DNA of 64,000 bases from JAUWOY01 sp034431315 (GTDB lineage Bacteria; Chloroflexota; Anaerolineae; VGOG01). Where the stretch lies: the NCBI GenBank assembly GCA_034431315.1, contig DAOUDK010000023.1, forward strand, positions 55,016 to 119,015. The letters are read 5' to 3'. The notes beneath the pieces were generated by a model, which saw only the letters and a program-made list of their open reading frames with translations, was not told where the DNA came from and did not search any database. Positions 16,396-24,440 of this stretch are shown here, one piece after another (the stretch's first letter is position 1; each line of letters starts with the position of its first letter). The position numbers were made by a program, and so were the translations under genes.

Positions 16396-17087
16396 AGCAA
16401 AGGTCAGCTCTCAAAGCATTATGGACCGCGTTGGCCGTCGCCGGCGGGCTGGCCTTCTTCTGGCTGGTGGTGCTGAAGGTGCTGGTCCGACTCAGTGGGG
16501 GCCGTAGGGCACCCTGCCCGGCCTCGCTGGCCTGGCTGGTGAACAACCCCGTTCGCCGCCGCTATACGCGCCCCATCCTCGACCGGGTGGGTATCTGTCC
16601 CGGCGAGCGCGTGCTGGAACTGGGCCCCGGCCCCGGAGCGTTCACCGTGGAGGCGGCGCGGCGCGTGGGGCCGGAAGGGCGGCTCATCGCTGTGGACATT
16701 CAGCCGAAGATGATCGCTCAGGTGGAGAAGCGGGTGCGGGACGCCGGGCTGACCAACGTTGAAACCCACATCGCCGATGCCTACCACCTGCCGCTGGACG
16801 ACACCAGCGTGGATCGCGCCTTCCTGGTCACAGTGCTGCCCGAAATCCCCGACCAAGCTCGCGCGCTGGTCGAGCTTCGTCGGGTGCTCAGGCCGGGCGG
16901 ACTGCTCTCCATCACTGAAGAGTTCACCGACCCCGACTATCTGTTCGCCTTCGAGACCATCCGGCGTGTGGAGGCGGCGGGCTTCAGCCTGGAGCGGCGC
17001 TTTGGCAATTTCTGGCTCTACACGGTCAACTTCAGGAAAAACGCTGACCTATGCCGAAACTTCCACTGGTGCCGCGCCAGCCCGTGA
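16392..17087 (+). CDS. Class I SAM-dependent methyltransferase, membrane anchored
   Basis: This 231-residue protein has an N-terminal transmembrane helix (residues ~10-32) and then a Rossmann methyltransferase domain: VLELGPGPGAFTVEAARRVG (motif I), GRLIAVDIQPKMI (motif II), and LRPGGLLSITEE (post motif III). It is UbiE/Methyltransf_11-like; the substrate is unknown. It overlaps the MBL-fold gene by four bases, so the two are translationally coupled. A strong terminator follows. Confidence 0.87.
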   Translation: MKQRSALKALWTALAVAGGLAFFWLVVLKVLVRLSGGRRAPCPASLAWLVNNPVRRRYTRPILDRVGICPGERVLELGPGPGAFTVEAARRVGPEGRLIAVDIQPKMIAQVEKRVRDAGLTNVETHIADAYHLPLDDTSVDRAFLVTVLPEIPDQARALVELRRVLRPGGLLSITEEFTDPDYLFAFETIRRVEAAGFSLERRFGNFWLYTVNFRKNADLCRNFHWCRASP

Positions 17088-17131
17088 TGACCATTGGGGA
17101 AAGAGTAGGGAGCATCAACCCACAATGATGA

Positions 17132-17165
17132 GGAAGCGTCACAGAGTTGACGCTTCCTTTGCTGT
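17132..17165 (+). terminator. Rho-independent terminator
   Basis: A perfect 10-bp stem, GGAAGCGTCA/TGACGCTTCC, with a 6-base loop is followed by a T-rich tract. It separates the methyltransferase from the PadR-led island. Confidence 0.85.
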
Positions 17166-17206
17166 TTTGTAGCCGATACGCCCCTTAAATTTTAAGGTTC
17201 CAGCAC

Positions 17207-17235
17207 TTGACAAAATGTCTAAAAGGTGGTATAAT
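17207..17235 (+). promoter_or_regulatory. Consensus sigma-70 promoter of the PadR-led island
   Basis: TTGACA and TATAAT are perfect with a 17-base spacer. The bases just upstream (AAATTTTAAGGTTC) recur before the TrmB-regulator promoter at 41038. Confidence 0.9.
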
Positions 17236-17248
17236 CTATATGTGTAAA

Positions 17249-17274
17249 AAGTCACTATAGGCATAAGTCACTAT
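17249..17274 (+). promoter_or_regulatory. Candidate operator: direct repeat AAGTCACTAT
   Basis: Two exact copies of AAGTCACTAT start 16 bases apart, downstream of the -10 box and 18 bases before the PadR gene start. The position fits autorepression. Classical PadR sites are ATGT-8-ACAT dyads, so the match to the family is not direct. Confidence 0.5.
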
Positions 17275-17291
17275 TTGTCAGGAGGTGAGAG

Positions 17292-17699
17292 ATGCCGCGC
17301 GGTCGTCGTCGCAGGCGGATGGGTGGTGGAGGTGGCGGGCCCTGCCCCACGCGGATATATCGTTTCATGGAGCCGTGTTTGCTCCTGCTGCTCCATCGCA
17401 GCTCCTCCCATGGCTACAGCTTGCAGGATGAGCTGAAGGAGTTCGGCTTCGCGGAAGCGCCGGTTGATTCCAGCGTGGTCTATCGAGCCCTGCGGGAGAT
17501 GGAAGAACAAGGGCTCTTGACCTCAACCTGGGACACCGAGGGCTCTGGCCCGCCACGGCGGGTTTATCAACTGACCACCCAGGGCAATCAGTACCTGGCC
17601 CGCTGGGTGGCCGACCTGCGGGAGACGGACCGAGTGCTGCACGGCTTCTTCGCCGCTTACGACGAGCACATGGAGGAGGGGGAAGGTGCGCATCATTGA
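17292..17699 (+). CDS. PadR-family transcriptional regulator
   Basis: It is a winged-helix regulator of 135 residues. The N-terminus is rich in Arg and Gly (PRGRRRRRMGGGGGG), then comes the PadR domain: CLLLLLHRSSSHGYSLQDEL, VYRALREMEEQGLLTSTWD, and PPRRVYQLTTQG, which is the wing. The short C-terminal region suggests the small (s1) PadR subclass. It overlaps the DUF364 gene by 14 bases, so it is the first gene of the long metal/cofactor island and its likely regulator. Confidence 0.9.
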   Translation: MPRGRRRRRMGGGGGGPCPTRIYRFMEPCLLLLLHRSSSHGYSLQDELKEFGFAEAPVDSSVVYRALREMEEQGLLTSTWDTEGSGPPRRVYQLTTQGNQYLARWVADLRETDRVLHGFFAAYDEHMEEGEGAHH

Positions 17700-18462
17700 T
17701 GATCTGATCGCCTCTCTGAAGGGCGATGCGCCCGTGCGCGAAGTGCGGGTCTGCGCCTTCTGGACGGCGGTGGTGCTCGAAGATGGGCGCTGTGGGCTGG
17801 CCTCAACACTGCGGCCCGAGGATCCCCAGTGCGCCGGCCCCGCTCCCCTGGTGCCGCGGGCGGGCCATCTGCTGGAATGCAGCGCGCTGGAGTTGGCCCA
17901 ATACGCCAAATCCGATAGCCTCCTGGAGGCCTCCATCGGGATGGCGGCTATAAACTCCCTGATGGAGATTGACGAGAGCCGCTGCGTGGATCTGAACGCG
18001 GGGGAGGTTATCCTAAAAGAGGGAACGGGCAGGAAAGTGGCCATTGTGGGGCACTTCCCCTTCATCCCCCAGGTGAGGGAGGCGGCCGAGAAGCTGTGGG
18101 TGCTGGAGAAGAGGCCCGTGGGGGGAGACCTGCCCGCGGAGATGGCGGCGGAGGTGCTCCCCCAGGCAGACGTGGCGGCCATCACCGGCACCTCGCTCAT
18201 CAACCACACCTTTGAGGGATTGATGAAATTGTGCCGCCCCGACGCTTTGGTCATCGTCCTGGGCCCCACGGTGCCCCTCTCGCCCCTGCTCTTCGACTAC
18301 GGCGTGGACATAATCTGCGGAACCCTGGTCGCCAACACGGAGTCCGTGCTGCGGCTCATCGGCCAGGGAGCCAACTTCGGGCAGGTGAAGCGCGGTGAGG
18401 GCGTGCGATTGCTGACCATGGCCCAGATGCGGCACTCCACTTTTCCAACTTCCAATTTCTAA
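17686..18462 (+). CDS. DUF4213/DUF364 protein, putative heavy-metal chelatase-like
   Basis: This 258-residue protein has an N-terminal enolase-like DUF4213 region and a C-terminal Rossmann-like DUF364 domain (VAIVGHFPFIPQVREAA; ITGTSLINHTFEGL; VIVLGPTVPLSPLLFDYGVD). The family is tied to metal or siderophore-like chemistry by structure and by genome context, but no reaction is proven. It is coupled to the PadR gene. Its last residues (STFPTSNF) derive from a CCAACTT microrepeat and are not conserved sequence. Confidence 0.85.
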   Translation: MRIIDDLIASLKGDAPVREVRVCAFWTAVVLEDGRCGLASTLRPEDPQCAGPAPLVPRAGHLLECSALELAQYAKSDSLLEASIGMAAINSLMEIDESRCVDLNAGEVILKEGTGRKVAIVGHFPFIPQVREAAEKLWVLEKRPVGGDLPAEMAAEVLPQADVAAITGTSLINHTFEGLMKLCRPDALVIVLGPTVPLSPLLFDYGVDIICGTLVANTESVLRLIGQGANFGQVKRGEGVRLLTMAQMRHSTFPTSNF

Positions 18463-18497
18463 CTTCCAACTTCCAATGTGTGAGAAAGGAGCAAAGA

Positions 18498-19550
18498 TTG
18501 GTTGACGAACAGCGGGTACATCAAGCGTTGCGAGAGGTAAAACATCCCGAATCGGGCCGTAGTTTGATGGAACTGGGCATGATCAGGGACATAAGGGTGG
18601 ATGATAAGCAGGTGAGATTCACCGTCGTCCTGCCCTTCATGGACGTGCCCATCAAGGACCAGGTCGTGAGCGAAGCGCGGGCGGCGGTGGAAGGGCTACC
18701 AGAGGTCGAGAGGGTAGCCATCGGGCTGGCCGAGATGACTCAGAAGGAGAGGGCCCACTTCATGTCGTTCAGCAGAGAGCCCGGCTCGGCTGAGGGAGTG
18801 AACCGTATCAAGCACGTCATCGCTGTGTTGAGCGGCAAGGGTGGAGTAGGCAAATCTACAGTGGCAGCACTTCTGGCTGTTGCTTTGAGGAGGAGAGGCC
18901 ATAGAATGGGCCTGCTCGACGCCGACATCACCGGCTCCAGCATCCCCAAGATGTTCTTCCCCACGCAGAGGCATCCAGATAACAGCCCCCAGGGCATCCT
19001 GCCGGTGGAAAGCGAAACAGGCATCGGGATCATGTCCATCAATCTGCTTCTCCCCAGCGAGGATCAGGCGGTCATCTGGCGGGGACCGCTCATTGGCAAG
19101 GCTATTCAGCAGTTTTGGGGCGACGTCTTCTGGGGCGATCTGGACTACCTGGTTGTGGACCTTCCCCCCGGCACGGCCGATGCCGCGCTGACCGTCATGC
19201 AATCCATTCCCCTGGAAGGTGTAGTCCTGGTCACCTCGCCCCAGGGGCTGGCGGGGATGGTGGTGCGCAAAGCGGCCCAGATGACTCAACACATGGGTAC
19301 GTCCATCTTGGGGTTGGTGGAAAACATGAGCTACACCACCTGCCCTAAATGCGGAGAGCGCATTGAGATCTTCGGACCCAGCAAGGCGGCAATTACAGCG
19401 GAGAAGTTCAATATGCCGCTTTTGGGCCGACTGCCCCTCGATCCTGAGATCTCTAAACTCTGTGATGCCGGGATGGTCGAGAAATACTCGGCCGATGCCT
19501 TCGCTCCCATCGCCAAAAAGATAGTGGCTAGCGTCGAAAAGAACCAATAG
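18498..19550 (+). CDS. mrp: Mrp/ApbC-type Fe-S cluster carrier ATPase
   Basis: It binds and transfers Fe-S clusters in an ATP-dependent way. The N-terminal MIP18/DUF59 domain (residues 1-85) is followed by the P-loop domain: SGKGGVGKST (deviant Walker A), LDADITGSSIP, DLPPGTADAALT, and the C-terminal CPKC that holds the bridging cluster. TTG is taken as start because AAAGGAG lies six bases upstream; a GTG 18 bases earlier is in frame. At 350 residues the length is standard. It is one of three SIMIBI-class ATPases in this island. Confidence 0.92.
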   Translation: MVDEQRVHQALREVKHPESGRSLMELGMIRDIRVDDKQVRFTVVLPFMDVPIKDQVVSEARAAVEGLPEVERVAIGLAEMTQKERAHFMSFSREPGSAEGVNRIKHVIAVLSGKGGVGKSTVAALLAVALRRRGHRMGLLDADITGSSIPKMFFPTQRHPDNSPQGILPVESETGIGIMSINLLLPSEDQAVIWRGPLIGKAIQQFWGDVFWGDLDYLVVDLPPGTADAALTVMQSIPLEGVVLVTSPQGLAGMVVRKAAQMTQHMGTSILGLVENMSYTTCPKCGERIEIFGPSKAAITAEKFNMPLLGRLPLDPEISKLCDAGMVEKYSADAFAPIAKKIVASVEKNQ

Positions 19551-19674
19551 GCGAAGACCCGCTGAAGGTCAAGTGTCTGGTCATCGGTCATCGCTCGCGA
19601 CGTTGGCGTGCCGTTGGGTAGCATCGTCCTGAGCCAGTCGAAGGGCATCGTTCTGAAACAGGGGGTTTGCAAAG

Positions 19675-20310
19675 GTGACAATGGAGCCTATGTCCATAAT
19701 GGGAGCGTTTGTCCTGGGATTGCTCCATACCCTTCACCCTTGTGAGGACAAGGGCGTCGCCTCTATGATCGCCACGTGGGCGGGAAAAAGGCTGAAGGAT
19801 GCTATCCTTTTGGTAATCCTATACGGCGTAGGCACGACGTTGATCAACACCGTGATGGGGGTCATTGCCGGCTATGTCGGATCGTTGTTGTTCGTGCGAT
19901 ACGGGCCGCTCTTTAAAACCATCGCTGGTGCGGCTATTGCCCTGTTCGGTCTTTGGATTCTGAGAGGTGGAGGAGAGCACGCTTTCGCATCATCGGTAGA
20001 GGAGGAAAAACTGAGAAGTAAGACGGCCCGGAGCGTATTCCTCATGGCGATCGTCGGGGGATTGCCTATCTGTCCCTTTGAACTGACTATCCTGACCTGG
20101 GTTGCTTCGGTAGGGGACGTGTGGCGTGGCGTTTTGATAGTGCTCGCCTTCGGCCTGGGAACGACCATCGGCTTGGTTCCCTGGGGCTTCGCTGTAGGTG
20201 GCCTGGGGGAGCTGGCAAGAAGGATGGGTTATGAGGCCTGGATACCTAAGATCATGGGGATTCTCATAATGGCCATGGGAGCGTTTACAGTCCTGTCCGC
20301 ATGGATTTGA
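19675..20310 (+). CDS. UreH/DsbD_2-type polytopic membrane protein
   Basis: This 211-residue protein has six predicted helices and belongs to the LysE/DsbD-like group that includes CcdA, UreH and sulfite or Ni/Co transporters. GLLHTLHPCEDKGVASMI near the start and GLPICPFELTILTW in the middle carry the paired Pro-Cys motifs where thiol or metal relay is expected. The role may be thiol/metal transfer across the membrane for the cofactor proteins next to it, which is inference. The GTG start is uncertain: an ATG two codons on is possible. Confidence 0.78.
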   Translation: MTMEPMSIMGAFVLGLLHTLHPCEDKGVASMIATWAGKRLKDAILLVILYGVGTTLINTVMGVIAGYVGSLLFVRYGPLFKTIAGAAIALFGLWILRGGGEHAFASSVEEEKLRSKTARSVFLMAIVGGLPICPFELTILTWVASVGDVWRGVLIVLAFGLGTTIGLVPWGFAVGGLGELARRMGYEAWIPKIMGILIMAMGAFTVLSAWI

Positions 20311-20351
20311 AGGATAGAAACCAAGATATTCGGAGAGAGGAGGTGAATCAG

Positions 20352-20612
20352 ATGCCAGCTTTTGATGGAACTGGACCCAGGAGGCTGGGTCCCATGACCG
20401 GACGCGGGGAGGGGTACTGCGCCATAGCGTTCCCTTCGCCTGGAACGGGGAGGGCCCCGTATGGATACGCGGGAGTGGCGGGCACGCCGGTTCAGTATCC
20501 CTACCGCACGCCACCCGTTCCCGCAACACGCTTCGCGCCTTTCTCCGCCCCACGGTTTGGCCGGGGGTTGGGACGGCGCCGGGGTCGAGGTGGAGGCCGG
20601 CGCAGATGGTAG
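20352..20612 (+). CDS. DUF5320-family small protein (Gly/Arg/Pro-rich)
   Basis: This 86-residue protein starts MPAFDGTGPRRLGPMTGRGEGYC, the hallmark N-terminus of DUF5320 (MP-x-x-DGTGP-x-x-x-GPMTGRG-x-G-x-C). The C-terminus is a basic Arg/Gly block (RGLGRRRGRGGGRRRW). Family members are small, of unknown function, and nearly always sit next to NifX-type proteins and MinD-type ATPases. GAGGAGGTG precedes the ATG. Confidence 0.85.
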   Translation: MPAFDGTGPRRLGPMTGRGEGYCAIAFPSPGTGRAPYGYAGVAGTPVQYPYRTPPVPATRFAPFSAPRFGRGLGRRRGRGGGRRRW

Positions 20613-20678
20613 AGACAGCGTGCAGCCTGCCCGGCAGTTGAAACGTAGATCATTTTGCAAAGAGAGGAGGTGACTGAG

Positions 20679-21092
20679 ATGCCTGGTGGAGATAGAACTG
20701 GCCCGATGGGTATGGGCCCGATGACCGGGCGAGCGGCTGGCTTCTGCGCTGGCTACGACGCTCCCGGATATGCCAACGCCATTCCTGGGCGAGGTCTCTG
20801 GGGGCGTGGCTGGCGGGGCGGTGGACGTGGCTGGGGCGGCGGCGGGCGTGGCTGGCGCCACATGTACTACGCCACCGGCCTTCCGGGCTGGATGCGCTTT
20901 GGCTACGGTCAGTGGCCCGCGCCGCAGATGACCGCTGCCTGGGGAGCTGACCCGTGGGCTTACGGCGCTCCGGTGCCCGGCCCGATGCCGCGCGAGCAGG
21001 AGTTGCAAGTGCTGATGGATCACGCCGAAGCACTGAAGGCTCAACTGGATGAGATAAGCGCGCGCATCGAGGGACTCGAGAAGGAGGCGTAA
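20679..21092 (+). CDS. DUF5320-family protein with C-terminal coiled coil
   Basis: This 137-residue protein starts MPGGDRTGPMGMGPMTGRAAGFC, then has a Gly/Arg/Trp-rich low-complexity region (residues ~45-70) and a C-terminal coiled coil (ELQVLMDHAEALKAQLDEI). It is the second DUF5320 protein in tandem. The coiled coil matches in style those at the ends of both NifX proteins and the IscU-type protein downstream, suggesting a shared docking tail. AGAGGAGG precedes the ATG. Confidence 0.87.
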   Translation: MPGGDRTGPMGMGPMTGRAAGFCAGYDAPGYANAIPGRGLWGRGWRGGGRGWGGGGRGWRHMYYATGLPGWMRFGYGQWPAPQMTAAWGADPWAYGAPVPGPMPREQELQVLMDHAEALKAQLDEISARIEGLEKEA

Positions 21093-21115
21093 CAGTGGAT
21101 AGCAGGGGGATAATG

Positions 21116-21175
21116 CCTCACCGTAGTGAGGTGTCGGGGCGGGTGAACGGAATCGGAAGACTCGCCACCCGCCCC
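21116..21175 (+). promoter_or_regulatory. Two intercistronic hairpins before the NifX genes
   Basis: CCTCAC/GTGAGG with a 4-base loop is followed by a 10-bp stem GGGGCGGGTG/CACCCGCCCC with a 20-base loop. There is no T-run, so termination is unlikely; attenuation or mRNA processing that sets different levels of DUF5320 and NifX proteins is more plausible. The rest of the 164-base gap holds no gene. Confidence 0.5.
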
Positions 21176-21256
21176 AAGCCCCCAACCTGCGCGGTGGTCT
21201 GACAACCGGCAGGAGAGGTACATCCAAATTATACTATCAACAAGGAGGAATTGCAA

Positions 21257-21865
21257 ATGAAGATTGTCGTCACAGCCAACGGCACAAACCTGGACGTGCC
21301 GGCCAGCCCGGTCTTCGGGCGGTGTCCCACCTACGTCTTCGTTGACACGGAGACCATGGAATTTGAGGCCGTTTCCAACCCGGCCATGTCCGCTGCGGGT
21401 GGGGCGGGAATCCAGGCGGCTCAGTTCGTCGTCGAGCAGGGCGTCCAGGCGGTGCTGAGCGGCAACGTCGGCCCCAACGCCTACAACGTTTTCCAGGCAG
21501 CCAACGTGCCTATCTACCTGCTCACGGGCGGAACAGTGAGAGAGGCTGTCGAGGCCTACAAGGCAGGGCAGCTTCAATCCGTAACCGGAGCCAACGTCCA
21601 GGCTCACGCTGGGATGGGCATGGGCCGGGGCATGGGTATGGGTCGTGGCGCGGGCCGGGGCATGGGCATGGGTCGTGGCATGGGCATGGGCCAGGGTGCC
21701 TACGGGCCTGGTGCCGGGGGGATAACGCCTCCACCTGCGCCGCAGCCCACGCCGCCCGCTTCCCGCGAAGAAGAAGTCGCGGTTTTGAAACAGACGGCCG
21801 GTGACCTGCGCCAGCAGTTGGCTCAGATCATGGAACGACTCGATAAACTAGAAAAGGAGAGCTAG
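21257..21865 (+). CDS. NifX/NifB-type (dinitrogenase Fe-Mo cofactor family) protein with Met-Gly-rich insert
   Basis: Residues 1-115 form the RNase H-like fold that in NifX/NafY and in ORP binds Mo/Fe-S-type clusters; PVFGRCPTYVFVD is the family motif with the conserved cysteine. Residues 118-147 are a GMGMGRG repeat with about ten methionines, then a Pro-rich linker and a coiled coil (EEEVAVLKQTAGDLRQQL). No nif structural genes are in view, so a nitrogenase role is unlikely. GGAGG lies eight bases before the ATG. The next NifX gene starts two bases after the stop. Confidence 0.9.
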   Translation: MKIVVTANGTNLDVPASPVFGRCPTYVFVDTETMEFEAVSNPAMSAAGGAGIQAAQFVVEQGVQAVLSGNVGPNAYNVFQAANVPIYLLTGGTVREAVEAYKAGQLQSVTGANVQAHAGMGMGRGMGMGRGAGRGMGMGRGMGMGQGAYGPGAGGITPPPAPQPTPPASREEEVAVLKQTAGDLRQQLAQIMERLDKLEKES

Positions 21866-21867
21866 AA

Positions 21868-22374
21868 ATGCGCATCGCGATCTCTGCCGAAGACAGCAAC
21901 GGCCTCGAAAGCGTGGTCAGCCCTCACTTTGGGCGCTGCCCGCACTACGTACTGGTGGACGTGGAGGGTCAGGAGGTGCAGACCGTCCAGGCTGTGGGCA
22001 ATCCGTACTACGGCCAACACTCGCCGGGACAGGTGCCGGGCTTTATCCACAGCCAGGGAGTGAACGTGATGCTCACTGGTGGGATGGGAAGACGCGCCAT
22101 CGTCTTCTTTGATCAGTACGGCATCGAGGCCGTGACTGGCGCGACGGGCACGGTGCGCCACGCCCTGGAAAGCTATCTGGGCGGTCAACTGCGAGGTGTC
22201 CAGCCCTGCCGCGAGAGCGTCGAACACGCCCATGGAGAGCCTGCCCTGAGCGTCGCTTCGCTTACGGTCGAAGGGTACGAGCAAGACGAAGTGGGCCGCC
22301 TGCGCGAGGAGGCCGAGATGCTGCGTCGCCAACTGGACGAGGTGATGGCTCGACTGGATAAACTGGGGAAGTAG
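21868..22374 (+). CDS. NifX/NifB-type cofactor-binding protein
   Basis: This 168-residue protein starts MRIAISAEDSNGLESVVSPHFGRCPHYVLVD, a clear dinitrogenase Fe-Mo cofactor-domain N-terminus with the H-F-G-R-C motif. GVNVMLTGGMGRRAI and AVTGATGTVRHALESYLGG complete the domain. Residues ~115-130 contain C and HxH pairs that could bind metal, and the C-terminus is a coiled coil (LREEAEMLRRQLDEVMARL). It is cotranscribed with the Met-Gly-rich paralogue. Confidence 0.92.
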   Translation: MRIAISAEDSNGLESVVSPHFGRCPHYVLVDVEGQEVQTVQAVGNPYYGQHSPGQVPGFIHSQGVNVMLTGGMGRRAIVFFDQYGIEAVTGATGTVRHALESYLGGQLRGVQPCRESVEHAHGEPALSVASLTVEGYEQDEVGRLREEAEMLRRQLDEVMARLDKLGK

Positions 22375-22426
22375 CGCGGGGTAGGATGTACCGCGTCGCC
22401 GATCTGAAAACTACTCACCTGCTCCC

Positions 22427-22577
22427 GCTGGACCCTAGTCCAGCAGCCTCGGCAGCCTGTTGTGACTCTGACCAGGTAAGTCGTCTAGCGGTGTTCGGCG
22501 CTTGATTGCACCCTTGGGGCAGTGGACTAGGGTCCACTGCGAGCCGAGGTGAACAGAACCTAAGGAAGGAGGTTCAC
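22427..22577 (+). promoter_or_regulatory. Structured leader of the ECF S-component gene, possible riboswitch
   Basis: Two hairpins, GCTGGA/TCCAGC (22427-22444) and GCAGTGGAC/GTCCACTGC (22519-22540), contain 14-base blocks (22429-22442 and 22523-22536) that are exact reverse complements, so each can fold alone or pair with the other. CCTCGGC (22447-22453) also complements GCCGAGG (22543-22549). Last, GTGAAC (22549-22554) and GTTCAC (22572-22577) enclose the ribosome site AAGGAAGGAGG next to the ATG. I could not match it to a known riboswitch class. Confidence 0.6.
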
Positions 22578-23150
22578 ATGTCTGGAAAAGGAATTGGTGT
22601 TAGGACGATAGCCATCACCGGCATCATGATCGCCGTGGTGGCTGTGTTCACACGATCTATCATGGTTCCCATCGGCACTGGGTTTTTCAACTTCTCCGAC
22701 GTGGCCATCTACTTCGCCGCCTTTGCCTTCGGGCCATGGATTGGGTTTGTAGCGGGCGGGGTAGGGACTGCTCTGGCGGACATCAGCCTGGGTTACAGCC
22801 AGTTCGCTCTCCTGAGCTTCTTCGCCCACGGCCTGGAGGGCCTGGTGGCCGGATACCTGGGCTGGGAGGGAAGCCGGATTGCCCGCTTCGTGGGCAAGGG
22901 AGATACTCGCCTGCGGATGCTTCTGGGCTGGCTGGCGGGAACGGTGGTGATGGTGGGACTCTATTTCGTGGGGGAGGCTGCCGTGCCGGCCATGTGGGGA
23001 GGTCTGCCCCAGGCTCTCACCGAGTGGCCTTTCAACTTGCTGCAGAACGTGGCTGGGGGCATCGTTGGGATTCCCCTGGTGCTGGCCGTGCGCAGGGCCT
23101 ATCCCCCCATCACTCAGATGGGCCTGGGAGCGACGTGGAAGGAACGCTAG
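22578..23150 (+). CDS. ECF transporter S-component, substrate unknown
   Basis: It is the substrate-binding membrane subunit of an energy-coupling-factor importer. The 190-residue protein has about six helices; NFSDVAIYFAAFAFGPWIGFVAGGVGTALADI is the typical S-component region (GPWxGFxxGxxGxALAD). No ATPase or T subunit is adjacent; a full A-A-S-T set lies at 38-41 kb and could be shared (group II behaviour). The gene sits between the NifX genes and ferredoxin, so uptake of a vitamin or metal-cofactor precursor for this island is plausible. Confidence 0.85.
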   Translation: MSGKGIGVRTIAITGIMIAVVAVFTRSIMVPIGTGFFNFSDVAIYFAAFAFGPWIGFVAGGVGTALADISLGYSQFALLSFFAHGLEGLVAGYLGWEGSRIARFVGKGDTRLRMLLGWLAGTVVMVGLYFVGEAAVPAMWGGLPQALTEWPFNLLQNVAGGIVGIPLVLAVRRAYPPITQMGLGATWKER

Positions 23151-23266
23151 AGGTGCTGAAGTTTTGACATAAGGCTCTAGCACCCGTCCCCGGGTGCGTT
23201 TTTGGCGGCCCGAGGAGACGGGCCTTGGAGCTTATATCAAAATTCCAGGCTAGAGGTGATAAATCA

Positions 23267-23686
23267 ATGCTGACCATCGAGTTGGACCGCTGCGACGGTT
23301 GCGGCGCCTGCGTGGAGGTCTGTCCTGAAGGAGCCATCTCTCTGGTAGATGGGGTGGCGAGGATAGATTCAGGCTCTTGTACCGAGTGTGAGGCCTGCGT
23401 CCAGGCCTGCCCCACCGGGGCGATCAAAGTGGCCAGGCCGATTGCTGTCAGGGAGGAGCCGGCGGCTGCCGTGGCAGAGAGGCCCCGGCCCGGTGCGCTG
23501 GCAACGCTGGTCGGCGCGACCCTCAGCTTTATAGGAAGCCAGCTTTTGCCTCGCGCAGCCGATGCAATCGTCAACGCTCTGGACAGGCGGCTTAGCGAAA
23601 AGCCGGCGGGCGAATCCCGCGAAGCGACGCCGACCGCAGGAAAGCCTGGTGGTCGTCGCCAGCGAAGACGTGGAGGGCGAGGATGA
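23267..23686 (+). CDS. 2[4Fe-4S] ferredoxin with membrane-proximal C-terminal extension
   Basis: This 139-residue protein begins with a bacterial two-cluster ferredoxin: CDGCGACVEVCPEGAI and CTECEACVQACPTGAI. A linker follows, then a mildly hydrophobic segment (residues ~82-105, TLVGATLSFIGSQLLP) and a basic C-terminus (GGRRQRRRGG). It probably carries electrons for cluster chemistry in the island. AGAGGTGAT precedes the ATG; an in-frame start 14 codons earlier lacks support. It overlaps the Map gene by four bases. Confidence 0.9.
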   Translation: MLTIELDRCDGCGACVEVCPEGAISLVDGVARIDSGSCTECEACVQACPTGAIKVARPIAVREEPAAAVAERPRPGALATLVGATLSFIGSQLLPRAADAIVNALDRRLSEKPAGESREATPTAGKPGGRRQRRRGGRG

Positions 23687-24432
23687 TCGTTCTCAAATCT
23701 CCCCGCGAGTTGGCGCTCATGCGCCAGGCGGGCCGTATCGTGGCCCAAGTCCACGAGCGCTTTCGGGAGGTGGTGCGCCCAGGCATCACCACCGCAGAAC
23801 TGGAGAAAGTCGCCTCCCGCATCATCGAGCAAGAGGGGGCGATTCCCTCTTTCAAGGGGTATCGAGGCTTCCCGGCCTCTATCTGCACCTCGATCAATGA
23901 GGAGATTGTGCATGGCATCCCCAGCCCCGAGCGGGTGCTAGAGGAAGGCGACATCATCAGCCTCGACGTGGGCGCCATCTACAAAGGCTATCAAGGAGAC
24001 GCGGCCATCACCCTGCCGGTGGGCGAGGTGGATGAGGAGGTTCGGCGTCTCCTGCAGGTGACCCAAGGCGCGCTGAGGGCGGGCATCGCCCAGTCCCACG
24101 CTGGCAAGCGTCTGGGCGACATCTCCGCGGCTATCCAGCGCCATGCCGAGGTCAACGGCTTCAACGTGGTGCGGGAGTACACGGGCCACGGCATCGGCCA
24201 GGAGATGCACGAGGATCCCCAGATTCCCAACTTCGGGCGACCCAATCGGGGGCCGCGCCTGCGGCCAGGCATGACCTTCGCCCTGGAGCCGATGGTCATG
24301 GTGGGGGATTGGCGGACGAGGACGCTGTCCAATGACTGGACGGTGGTCACCGCCGACGGCTCGCTTTCGGCCCACTTCGAGCACACGCTGGCCGTTACCG
24401 ACGGCGAGCCGGAAATCCTCACGAAGTTGTAG
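23683..24432 (+). CDS. map: Methionine aminopeptidase, type I
   Basis: It removes the initiator methionine from new proteins. The 249-residue enzyme has all five metal ligands: the aspartates in SLDVGAIYKGYQGDAAITL, the histidine in GHGIGQEMHEDP, and the glutamates in FALEPM and FEHTLAVT. The usual genomic place is beside adk/secY; here it is embedded in the metal island and overlaps the ferredoxin gene, so it may be an extra copy dedicated to these proteins. A 34-residue gene follows. Confidence 0.95.
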   Translation: MIVLKSPRELALMRQAGRIVAQVHERFREVVRPGITTAELEKVASRIIEQEGAIPSFKGYRGFPASICTSINEEIVHGIPSPERVLEEGDIISLDVGAIYKGYQGDAAITLPVGEVDEEVRRLLQVTQGALRAGIAQSHAGKRLGDISAAIQRHAEVNGFNVVREYTGHGIGQEMHEDPQIPNFGRPNRGPRLRPGMTFALEPMVMVGDWRTRTLSNDWTVVTADGSLSAHFEHTLAVTDGEPEILTKL

Positions 24433-24440
24433 GGCAGCCG

